From positions 12,063,598-12,127,597 of the forward strand of contig NC_135560.1 in NCBI RefSeq assembly GCF_964340395.1: a stretch of 64,000 nucleotides of DNA, written 5' to 3'. The notes under the pieces are model-generated. The model searched no databases and was not told the origin of the DNA. It saw nothing but the letters and a program-made list of their open reading frames with translations. Source of the DNA: Glandiceps talaboti (lineage: Eukaryota; Hemichordata; Enteropneusta; Spengelidae). Position 1 is the first letter of the stretch; each line of letters opens with the position of its first letter. The position numbers and the translations under genes are program-made. Positions 40,620-50,706 of the stretch are shown piece by piece.

Positions 40620-41625
40620 ATGAGTAGCGTAAACAACGGAACTTTGTAATGAAACTTACCGAGACATTGAAGTCTAGTTATTATAGTAACTGGTGCAACC
40701 AAAATCACGTGATTCTTAACACTGATAAACCTAAAGCTATGTTAATTCCACCCAAAAAACATTCTTGGACTACTCTACGCATGACAGCTTTTCCCCTCTT
40801 TGAATAATATTCCCATTTCACTTTCCAATATGGAAAAATCTCTAGGTCTCTTTATAGATTCAGCTCAATCCTGGATCAACCATTGTGACTATATTTGTAA
40901 AAGGATTTCAACTAATATTGCTGCACTGCGCTATATGTCTAGGTTTCTAGATGTACACACTAGAAGATTATTTTATCTCAGCCATATTCAGTCTCACTTT
41001 GATACATGTTGTAACATCTGGTCCCATGCCAGAAAAAAAGTGATATTGATAAACTTTACACACTACAAAAACAAGCCATCAGGCTTATCTTAAATATCAG
41101 TACAAAGGAAATGCAATTTCAAAAATATTTTACCTTTAGGTAAAAGATTCCTCTTTAATAAATATAAACTGTCCATAACATGGTACCTCCCTACCTTTCA
41201 AATTCACACTCGTTCATGTTTTAATGGCCTTTTCGTTCTACCTACTCCCAACTGTCAACGCTTCACTCACTCTTTTTCTTATGAGGCCACCAAATTATGG
41301 AATGAACTGCCGACTTTAATAAGAAAGACAGAAAATATCAATTTTGTTTAAAAAACTTTTAAAGTGTCATATTTCGGAATTTTTATAATGTCGCTATTTC
41401 AAATTGTTTCTATTTAGTGTTTGTAGATGTACTTGTATATTTTGTTCTGTCTTTGTTGTACTCTTTGTCCTTTTTCCAAGTGTGACTATTTATCTTTTAG
41501 ATGTTGTGATTTATTTGGGGGGGGGGGGGGGCTGGGTAGATTAGGCTGGTCCTAATAGGGTTACCCATTTATCGATGTGTATTTTAAAGCATTTTGATAA
41601 TAAAATTATTAGTATTATTATTTTA
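40620..41625 (+). pseudogene. LINE remnant (reverse-transcriptase C-terminal part and 3' tail)
   Basis: Frames joined by shifts read WCNQNHVILNTDKPKAMLI, then ISLSNMEKSLGLFIDSAQSW and DVHTRRLFYLSHIQSHFDTC, then KLYTLQKQAIRLIL. These are the usual segments that follow the polymerase palm in CR1/L2-like LINE proteins. Many stops and frameshifts disable it, and the catalytic palm is missing (5' truncation). The end, near 41600-41625, reads AATAAAATTATTAGTATTATTATT, an ATT-type 3' microsatellite tail. A G14 run lies at about 41517-41531. Confidence 0.7.
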
Positions 41626-41730
41626 TTTAGCAAAAGAGGGAACGATAGCGTGAATAGTGATCAGCTGACACCGAACACGTTTCAGTGGGCTTCCATAGTA
41701 TTCGCCATGTTTACCTTAAAGTACAAATTG

Positions 41731-41765
41731 TGCCGCAAAGGATCATGGTAATAATATATTTAGGG
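41731..41765 (+). promoter_or_regulatory. HPGD-D core promoter
   Basis: TGCCGCAAAGGATCATGG then TAATAATATATTTAGGG, about 92 bp before the ATG. From here to the ATG the sequence is nearly identical to copies E and F. Confidence 0.7.
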
Positions 41766-41856
41766 TTTGGCACACCTCAGATTACAACACTGTGAAGAGT
41801 GATCAGAAACTGAACACGTTCACCTCGGCTTTCAAATTTAATTCGCCTTATTTACC

Positions 41857-44800
41857 ATGAATCTGGAAGGTAAAGTTGCATTTATCACCGGTGGTGCTGA
41901 TGGTATTGGTAGAGGTTTGGCTGAAGAATTCTTACAGCATGAAGCAAAGGTATTGTTATCTTTCAAGCACACATTTTGTAAAATGAACTCACGAAACAGA
42001 TAAGGTATTAGACAATTCTAACTAAATCTACTGTCATATTTGTTGCATTTAATTTTATATGTTTACGTTAAACACCCTATAAACCATATATTTCTAGAAA
42101 CTGGTGAACTTAAAAAAATTAGTAACGGCCCATTACAGGAAAACTTCTGCGTCTGACCTTGCTGTGGTAGATATGGCATACATTGAACTCATAACAATTT
42201 GACCTTGTCTCAGAGTCAACCGAAGTGACCTAATTATTAGAAAACATGCCGTGAACTACCACTGTACTCCAAAGAACAGTAATTGTTCTACAAATAAACA
42301 CAATTGTTGTGATCACTGTTATGTATACATAATCTCAAACTATGAATTTTTTCTTAACAATTTGACCTCGTCTCTGAGATCGATCAAGGGGACATACATG
42401 TAAACAAGGTCATGTGACTCTGTATCAATCTATATCAGTACGATTTACACATCCACGTTGACATCCAGAATACGTGACTCTTTGTAACGCAACCATTTTA
42501 ATCTCATCAACTTTGCAAATAATGAAGTTGTTCTGACCATTTCCTACAGTTATGTATTGACTGTAATGGTAAGTGATTTATTTACCCGAATGTATAAATG
42601 ATTAGTAACAAAAAAAAGAGAGAAGGGTGAATGGGGAGTCAAGAAATAGCTTACAGCTAGTCTAGCGTGACCTCCAGCTTTGTACATTGCGAATGATAAC
42701 AATAAGAGGGTTTAGGCATCGATGGAACTGAATTACATACATAACTGGGGAAACAAAATGTACACACAAAACTCTTTTTTAATACATGAACGTCTCTCCA
42801 ACAAACAGAAAGTATATACCTCTCTAAGTTTACATTTAATCACTTGTACTGCACTACTTAACACTGTTTCAAAGATTTCCTAAAACGATGTGGAGTTTTT
42901 CAATCTGATTTAAATATCATTCCAATTTTTTGCGAATAACGTCATCGGTCCAGGCTTATCAGCTTGCCCTAATTGTTTGGGGAAAGGGAGATTAGACTGC
43001 GCCCACAACGGCTGATCTGTCAGTCTAACAAATGTAATGAAGCATTCCATATACAACTTCGATCGAAATGTCTGTGGTAAAATACCAGTAGAAAATAATA
43101 ACCATACTAGAGGCAGTGTATGTAAGGAAAGAATAGACAATTACCCATAGCTCGCCTTTTGTATAGTAATTTAAAATCTAATGTGTGTTTGTAGTAAAAT
43201 TAATTGCCAGATATTTCTTCTATATCACAGGTGTACATAAATAGATCGCTTTACTTCTGCAATTGTTTAAGACCGTTCTCGTTATTCCCTATAGAGGGAA
43301 TGCAGAAAACGGATGAATCCAATTTCAAAAGTTTTTCATTAAATCACACTTTTACAGTAATTACTTAAATATCATATCACATTTTCCAGGGAGTATTCTT
43401 CGTCGATATCAATGAAGAAAAGGGACAAGAAACTGCCAAAACTTTAAAAGAGAAGTATGGAGATGTCAAGGTGCAGTTCTATAAATGTGACGTCACATCT
43501 AAGGAACAGCTGGAAGGTAAAGATGAACTTTAGGTAGAAAATCAAATCAATCATATAAAGTTTCAACGAATAAAATGTTTTAAATCATTCACTTGCTAAA
43601 CGGAGGAGGGCACTAGAAGTGACTTTGTAACGAAGTCTTATTATCATAAACTGTGACTGCAAATAAACATATTTTTGTTAATTACAGCTTCCTTTGAGAA
43701 GTGTATGGATCAGTTTGGACACCTAGACGTGGTTTGTAACAATGCTGGTATCCTTAATGAACATGCTCGAGCAGAGCTCACCGTGGCAGTAAATCTGGTA
43801 AGATAAATTCAGAGAATACAAATTACTGTTTCTGTGTGAAACTTGAAAGAATTTAAGACTAAATGGTAAAGTCTCTATAAAACCACGTACTCAAGGCTAT
43901 ATGATGGCAGAGTTTCGACAAAACCGTGTACTCACATGCTATGATGACAGAGTCACTACTATATAAACCATTTAGCAGAGCTATACATAGTCTATAAATA
44001 TGTACCCAAATTTATACCACTTGAGCATTGAGTAGTCGGTTGCTATAAGAAAATAATTGTACTTTGTCTTCAGATTGCTGTCATTGAAGGGACGTATTTG
44101 GCTGTAAAACACATGGGAACAAAAAACGGTGGGAAAGGAGGCGTGGTCATCAATACAGCATCGATTGCTGGTAAGTGGTGATGCATAAAAATGTGTTAAT
44201 CATCGAAAATTTATCAACGTTTTATCAGAGAGAAATCAAAATCAAAATGTCATATCTTATGAAATAAAGATGAAAAATCTGGCCATGATATAATTAAAGA
44301 AAAACCTCTCTTCATAACTGGAAACTACGTTAAAACTTTTATTAAATCGCTAAGGTACTGAAAGTGTCACACTTATCTATATCGTCCGAACTAGATATAT
44401 ATCTCATGTACATGATAGGTTTTACTCTTGTTGTTTCTATCTTCCATGTCTTTACCTCCCGTAAGAGAAAGCCATGTTATACCTTTGTCTCTATGTCTGC
44501 CTGCCTCTGTCTGTCTTCCTGTCGTTGTCTCTGTCTGTTTCTCCGTCCGTCCGTCTGTCTGTATGTATGTATGTATGTATGTATGTATGTATGTATGTAT
44601 GTATGTATGTCCGTCTAAGGGAGCATTCGTTTTTTACGGGGAGGGGGGGGGGGGGGGGGTCGGTGGAATTTGAGGTATGAATTAAATGTAAAAAGCAACC
44701 CCCCCTAAAAATTACTTTTCTAAAATTTGACCCCCCCCCCCTAAATCCATCAATTGTAAAATGTGACCCTATAAAAAATTTTAACTTGATTTATAATAGA

Positions 44801-47800
44801 TTTATGAAACACTTGACTTATATGAGTGTTTGTTCGACATATCACATAATGGACCATGAAACCTAGTCCATGTAGTTCCGTGACTTCCAAGTAGTACACT
44901 GTCTGCCTGATCTTGTTGTGTGAAAGAGTTCATTTTCAATGTCACTGCTATCACTTTCAGAGTCACTTTCTGAGTCACTTTCCTCTGATTCACCCAATTC
45001 ATGTATCACTACATGTCCATCTTCTGATTCACTGTCTTCGTCCATCTCATCCTCTTCATCACTCTCCTCCTCCTCTTTATCCCTCTCATGGTTCACTCTC
45101 AGACTTTCCAGTGTTGTTTGACACAGCTGCCTGCCAATGTGTGCTTCAACTATTTTCAGTTTGTCTTTTTTTAGCATCTTTCTCTCAGTTGTCAATTTAT
45201 GTCTGTTCATGTACATGTCCAGGTCAGAAACTTTCAGCTTACGTAATTCACTGTTTCTGTACAGTGCATTCCAGTCATGGCTGTCATACTGTCGTGGTTG
45301 ATCCACAGCATTAGCTTGGTTTCGCTTCTTTTTCTTGAGTCTTACAGTTTTCAATGTCTCTAAATGAATTAAGTAGTCAACTACCACTTTCTCAGGCACT
45401 ATATACTTCTTTGAGAACTCAACAACTTTGTCATGGTCATCAGAATACATTTCTCCTGCTTCAAAAAGACAGCGTATTTGAACACGTGATTCTGTGTTTT
45501 CTTTTTTTTACTTGTTATCACCTGATCAGACAGAATAAAGACATGTTTGTATTCTGTTTTGTACATTTTTTTGTCAATTCTGTTGTTTTTTGCTATGATT
45601 CCATACAAATCTGTTGTAAAAATTGACCCCCCCCCCAACCATTGGATATAAAATTTGACCCCCTCTAAAAACTGCTTTGTAAAAGTCAACCCCCCCCCCG
45701 AATTCCACCGACCCCCCCCCCCCCCACTCCCCGTAAAAAACGAATGCTCCCTAACGACACCATAACTTAAAAACTACTACATCCATTGTAATTGAAACTT
45801 ACAGATACACACCAATGCATTAGATCATTCATTCGCGTCTAAAATTATCATTCTGTTATGAGAACGTTTCAGAGAAGGTACTGTTTGCCTACTCTACACA
45901 CTTCAATGAATGTACAGGTAAAGGTAATTACAGACACAACATTGTACAGTCAAAAGTATGTTTTGTCGTTTGATGAGATTTACATCTGAATGTGTTTAAT
46001 GCTTTGCCATTTAGGTTTAATTCCCTTTGAATGTATGCCACTGTACACTGCCAGTAAACATGGAGTTGTAGGCTTTACCAGGAGTGTGGCGGTAAGTGGA
46101 TTTCTTTTCACGTAAAAAGATATATACTGTTATTTTCATATTTTAAGGATTACAGCATGTGGTCGTTTAACGAAATGGGATGTGACATTTGTTAACTTCG
46201 ATTCGATATATCTCCCCTCCACTGTCTATGGATAAACACATTATTTATCACAAACTGTAACATCACTCAGTGACAGCACCCCACTTGTGGATTGTTTTAA
46301 ATACTAGCTTCATCAGTTTTGTCAGTTTTACTTTGTGTTATTGAGTTTTTTAACTTGATATGAATTGCTAGTATGTAACGTACGCCGTGACGAGCCGGTG
46401 AGGGCGGAACGACACGAAGTATCTTGCAGTCTTTTAGATTTCTTTCTTACACGTAGTTTGAACCTGATGTAAAAGACAATGGAGTGCGTGTTCTCGCTAT
46501 ATGTCCATGGGTGGTAGACACGAACATGGGTGCATCTCTTTTGGCGAACGGGACTAAATACAAGGAACAGATTAATGCTCTAATTGAGGATCAGAACAAG
46601 CCAAATTTGACGTAAGTATTTGATATTGCAAAGACAACACTTCAACTTGAATTCTAAGGATATCAATTTGTATACAGATCTAGACAACTGCATTGAACCA
46701 CAGACACTAGGCTGTGATTGAAGCCATGAGGGTCAGCTCTAACTGAACATCTTATGAGACAAGTTTATAAAAAAAACTCGTAGAACTAGCCAGTATAAGT
46801 AAAGATTACTAGTCGATATTACACAACAAAGTGTGAGAGCGTAGTTACTGTACATTTTCCTTCGCCGTTTGGCCACACACAGCTTATTGGTAATTTTCTG
46901 GACCATGTGAAATATTTTGAAGACGGGCACATCTCTGTTTTGTAAAATTATGTTAGGGACCGGTCAGTTTCTCCAGCCTGGGGGGGGGGGGGCGGTGGAT
47001 TCTTAAATCGGGCCGACAAAAAGTCACTGACCCCCCCCTATCTGTAAAACCAAAAACAGGCTGACCCCCCTATCACTTAATTCTAAAACATGATGACCCC
47101 CCCCCCCCATATATAATATTCGCATGACAGGTATTCTTTTATCGTGACTCAGTGTGGACTGCTTGACTGTCTTGCATCTACTTTATAAGACCCCAGGTTA
47201 GCACTATCATATTTATAATTATTGACTACACAGGGTAAATATATTCGAAAAGGAGTTTAATAGCATCTTGGCAGTGAAAGGTAGGAAAGCTTGAGAAGGG
47301 AATATGTACATCTCTTATGGGGGTCCTAGGGGGTCTCCCCCTAGAAGCCCAGGAGGTTTTGAGACTATTCAGACATTTTCAGAAAATAATTTCCAAGCTT
47401 TACAAGACAGCACCAACATGTAAAATGCAACTACATAAGGTTGAAATATTTTTGAAGTATAGTTTGATAGGATCTTGACAGTAAGATGTAGGGGGAAGAT
47501 CTTGAGACTAGGATGTGTACACCTCATGTGAGGGGGGTCCTAGGGGGTCTCCCCCTAGAAGACCTGGACGTTTTTAACTCTGAAAAGTCAATTTTGAGTC
47601 TATTTAGACCCTTTCAGACAATGATTTCCAAGCCTTACAAGACAACACCAACATGTTAAAAGCAACTACATAGGGTTGAAATACTTTTGAAATATACTTT
47701 GATAGCATCTTGACAGTAAGAGGGGAAGAGCTTGAGACTGGGATATGTCCACCTCATGTTGGGGGTCTGAGGGGGGTCTCTCTCTAGAAACCCTGGAGGA

Positions 47801-49750
47801 TTTTTACTCTTAATATTTAGGCTATTCAGACCCTTTCAAGCAATAACTTAATCCATGCTTTACAAGACAGCAAGTATCAGAAACTATTTTTTATAACTTA
47901 CACTAAGGGTTGAAATATGTTCTTAAAAAGTTTAAATGGCATCATTATATACATGTAGTAAAGGTCAGCACATCTATAATGGTAGTATCATTGGTAGGAG
48001 AGATTTGGAGTTTAAGGCAATTTTAGACTATCTTGGCAAACGTTTCACATCTTGAAAAGACAATATCATATCAAATTAGAATAGGGTGAAAATATTTAAT
48101 AAAAGTTTAATACCATTATGACAGTAAAAAGGTTGTTGGTGCATCTGATTGTTGGTTGAATGTGTGAGTGACCTCTGGGGGTGAGGGAGTCCTTGGGGTT
48201 TTCCCCCTGGCAGATCTGGAGTTTTTTGCTTGAGATACTAAGGCAATGTTTAGGTTATTCATAACCTTTGAGGTAATATTTCCAAGCTTCGAAAAGCTAA
48301 CGTAAAACGTTTTTCAATGAGTTTCTCATATCACATAAAATGGACACGTAACATTAGTATATAGGGGCATTAATATTGCATGTATAATAAAGTGACCGGT
48401 ATGTTACAGAACTTTAGGTGGTCATACCTAGTGTATAATAGTAACTGGAATCTGATGAGATGTGGTGATTTGTAGTGTCAATAGCATGGCGAGTAGAACA
48501 ATTTAGATTAACTTCATTTATAAACTATCTAGGAAAATTACCATTACGAAACCTTCAAGTTCACTTTTGCCCCAAACTGCAATATAAGCGAAGCATTGAT
48601 TGTGAAACAGCCAAGCATTTACATGACATGTTCTGTAACTAGTGTGGTAGGTAGGTAATACCGGTACATGTATATGAATATGTGTAGTTAGGTTTGAACT
48701 AATAAGTAATGTTAAAGAATTCATGTAAGAAACAGGGACAAGAACAAATATTGACATGTACCACATTTCAGACAAGGCTATATGCCATTGTAGAAAGGAT
48801 ATTTTCTTCCATCACAATCTAAAACACAACGACCCCCCCCCCCTTATCCACAATTTTCAAAACAGCATGACCCCCCCCCCACTCCCAATTTCCAAAACAG
48901 GGTGACCCCCCCTACCAATCCACCGCCCCCCCCCCAGGCCGAAGAAACTGACCGGTCCCTTAATGTAAAGATGAAATGTATCTTATAGTCAAGCCACATA
49001 GTGTTCCCTTGGTTAGAGTTGTTAATTAAAATAATCATACAACTATTTTAGATTAAATATACGGACACTGATTACTAAACCAGACACAAGCTAACTTGAA
49101 CAAAAATATTCATACCACGTCACTGGTTCTGCTGTGTTCGAAATATGACTAAAAACGTTCAAAATTGCCATTACTTTCACCGATTTTTCTTTGCTATTAC
49201 TCGCGCTGGTATAATTATGTTATTCTCCAATAGTTTTCATCACTCAAATAACTCGTTCTGTCGACTCGTAGTGAAAAAGACCCCTTAGGTCACTCGTATT
49301 TCCCTTGTCTCAACGAAAAAAAATATAAATATTGGGAATAACATCTAAGTATACTTCTAAAATGTGACGTCTGACGTTATGTTTACTTTACACATCCTTT
49401 AAACTGTCGGGACGAACATGACGTATCATCGCCCATCATTCGTTTATAACATACAGGTATTAGTATTAGTCCAATCAAAATATCTATGTATTATCTTGAA
49501 AATTTTCACAAAATGAAATAGGTGCGATTCATTCTTCTTTGCAAATTATACTTTCACAATGGTACGTGTTTGTCAAATTTATATGATTTGTTATGCAATA
49601 CACGTAATCTTACTATTTCAACATCACAGGGTGAGTGAAGTCACTTCCGTCGCCTTGGAATTGATTTGTGATAGTAGTGCTAATGGAACAGCTAACTATA
49701 TCGAACCTGGTAAGAAGTATGCACCAATACCTCCACCATCACTGGAATAG
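41857..49750 (+). CDS. HPGD-like short-chain dehydrogenase, copy D (intact)
   Basis: Exons: 41857-41949, 43390-43516, 43688-43797, 44074-44170, 46015-46091, 46457-46611 and 49630-49750. They give 259 aa. Visible motifs are TGGADGIG (11-18), VDIN with Asp37, CNNAG (90-94), INTASIAG with Ser140, and YTASK with Tyr153/Lys157. Residue 150, at the human Gln148 position, is Met. Exons 1, 4 and 5 are identical to copy E and exon 3 differs at one base. Exon 6, which encodes the region after ICPWVVDTNM that forms the substrate lid in this family, differs at about 16 of 155 bases, mostly replacing amino acids. Introns 4 and 6 carry DNA transposon insertions (44619-45751 and 46956-48959). AATAAA lies at 49905. 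Confidence 0.93.
44485..44615. repeat. (TCTG)n/(TATG)n microsatellite in HPGD-D intron 4
   Basis: Starts after TTTACCTCCCGTAAGAGAAA and is shared, with length changes, with copy E at 54495-54660. Confidence 0.92.
44619..45751. mobile_element. DNA transposon with poly-G terminal inverted repeats, element 1
   Basis: The ends are inverted copies: GGGAGCATTCG, T6, ACGGGGAG, a long G run and TCGGTGGAATT, about 60 bp per arm. The 3-bp target duplication TAA lies at 44616-44618 and 45752-45754. The same position in copy E (about 54661-54672) reads GTCTAACGACACC uninterrupted, so the boundaries are directly seen. Inside each arm, short units of the type AAAATTTGACCCCCCCCC recur. The 1133 bp element encodes one clear minus-strand ORF (44863-45450). 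GGG ends and a TWA duplication fit PIF/Harbinger-like elements, but no transposase is visible. Confidence 0.85.
44863..45450 (-). CDS. SAP-like, acidic-tailed protein of transposon element 1
   Basis: A 195-aa ORF starts MYSDDHDKVVEFSKKY. Basic KKKKRNQAN follows, then a SAP-like helix pair (LRKLKVSDLDMYMNRHKL, KKDKLKIVEAHIG), a long Glu/Asp/Ser-rich region, and TRSGRQCTTWKSRNYMD at the C-terminus. The same frame stays open upstream as ENTESRVQIRCLFEAGEM, which looks coding, to a stop near 45510. The ORF is therefore probably the 3' part of a larger gene whose front was lost or lies in another exon. SAP motifs usually bind DNA, and an acidic tail is common in transposon accessory proteins. I do not recognise the family; expression is unknown. 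Confidence 0.5.
   Translation of the reverse strand: MYSDDHDKVVEFSKKYIVPEKVVVDYLIHLETLKTVRLKKKKRNQANAVDQPRQYDSHDWNALYRNSELRKLKVSDLDMYMNRHKLTTERKMLKKDKLKIVEAHIGRQLCQTTLESLRVNHERDKEEEESDEEDEMDEDSESEDGHVVIHELGESEESDSESDSESDSSDIENELFHTTRSGRQCTTWKSRNYMD
46956..48959. mobile_element. DNA transposon with poly-G terminal inverted repeats, element 2
   Basis: Left end GGGACCGGTCAGTTTCTCC then AGCCTGG, a G run and CGGTGGATT. The right end is its inverse (AATCCACCG, a C run, ..GAAACTGACCGGTCCC). The 3-bp duplication TTA lies at 46953-46955 and 48960-48962. Copy E has the unoccupied site near 59905-59915. Next to each end lie three units of the type AAAACA..TGACCCCCCC, spaced about 33-40 bp, in the same orientation at both ends. 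The interior holds a satellite of about 210 bp (47270-48260). No ORF of note, so non-autonomous. The G run plus CGGTGGA(A)TT inner edge is shared with element 1. Confidence 0.82.
47270..48260. repeat. Tandem repeat of about 210 bp inside transposon element 2
   Basis: Four to five diverged units. Each has ATAGCATCTTGACAGTAA, GAGACTGGGATATGT, a palindromic GGGGTCCTAGGGGGTCTCCC block followed by CCTAGAAGCCC.GGA, a TTAGGCTATTCAGACCCTTT block, and TTCCAAGCTTTACAAGACAG. Two more units lie at about 56190-56572 inside element 3. Confidence 0.75.
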
Positions 49751-50575
49751 TGGATTACTCAAAGCATGTATCTTTGGCATGCTCTCTATAATCTAGATGG
49801 AGAAACAATGAATGAATGATGGACTATAGCCAGAGAAACTACACTTGGTGTCATTGTAGTTACATGACATCGGAATGACCTAAGAGAAGTATTAAATGAA
49901 CATTAATAAATAACTAATATAGTATGTACATTTTGGGATTTTAATCAGGTTTCAAATATAGCCAAAATGATGTTGGCTTGGTGTTTCACTCATGGGACAT
50001 TACGTTTTTGGCACAAAGCAAGATATATTTCTACTCTAGACTAACAATAACAGACAAAATAAACACGGCAGGATCTTTTGCCCAATGACAAAGAACAGTG
50101 ATAACCAGTGCTACTCTTTAACAGTGCAGTGAAAACAGGCTTCTAATGAAAACATTACACATGGACTTGGTGATTTTAATGGCTGCAATTGTTTATTTTC
50201 TAACTCATAATCGACATTTTAACTTGAAAAACTAACAAACTGAAATGAGATAGACGAATACAATCATTGATTCTGACCAAAGAAGGATTTTAAAACACAA
50301 ATGAAAAAACGAATTTTATGAATATGAATGTGATTTTATACATAAAAATGTCTTTAAACACTAACTTTATGGGGGACTGTGTTATTGGTTAGAATTGTGT
50401 GATTTATTAACAAAGACATGATGTTAATGACTGTTGGATGGCTGTGGATGAATTTTAAATTATATCCCATGCATCTCAGGATTTCTAGAGTAACGACTTT
50501 GACGAGACTGTAAGTGAAGGTGTAAATCGTAACGATACTGTATAGGAACTAGACTACGTTTAACCTTATGAGCCA
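49751..50575. other. HPGD-D 3' flank
   Basis: AATAAA at 49905-49910 is the likely poly(A) signal. The whole stretch is duplicated after copy E (60818-61751), showing that the duplication unit includes the 3' flank and the next promoter. No other gene. Confidence 0.6.
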
Positions 50576-50609
50576 TGCCGCAAAGGATCATGGTAATATA
50601 TATTTAGGG
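50576..50609 (+). promoter_or_regulatory. HPGD-E core promoter
   Basis: TGCCGCAAAGGATCATGG then TAATATATATTTAGGG, about 98 bp before the ATG. Confidence 0.7.
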
Positions 50610-50706
50610 TTTGCTACACTAGCACATCAGAGTACAACACTGTGAAGAGTGATCAGACACTGAACACGTTCACCTCGGCTTTCAAATTTAATTCGCCTTA
50701 TTTACC

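Noticed and set aside
42910-43140. 76-aa minus-strand ORF, repeated at 52878-53069 in copy E
   Set aside because: It is conserved only because intron 1 was duplicated. No start context, splice signals or domain supports it, and the F copy differs with frame breaks.
44913-45314. 133-aa plus-strand ORF in transposon element 1
   Set aside because: It is antisense to the better-supported SAP-like acidic ORF; its Ser/His-rich composition mirrors the Glu/Asp codons.
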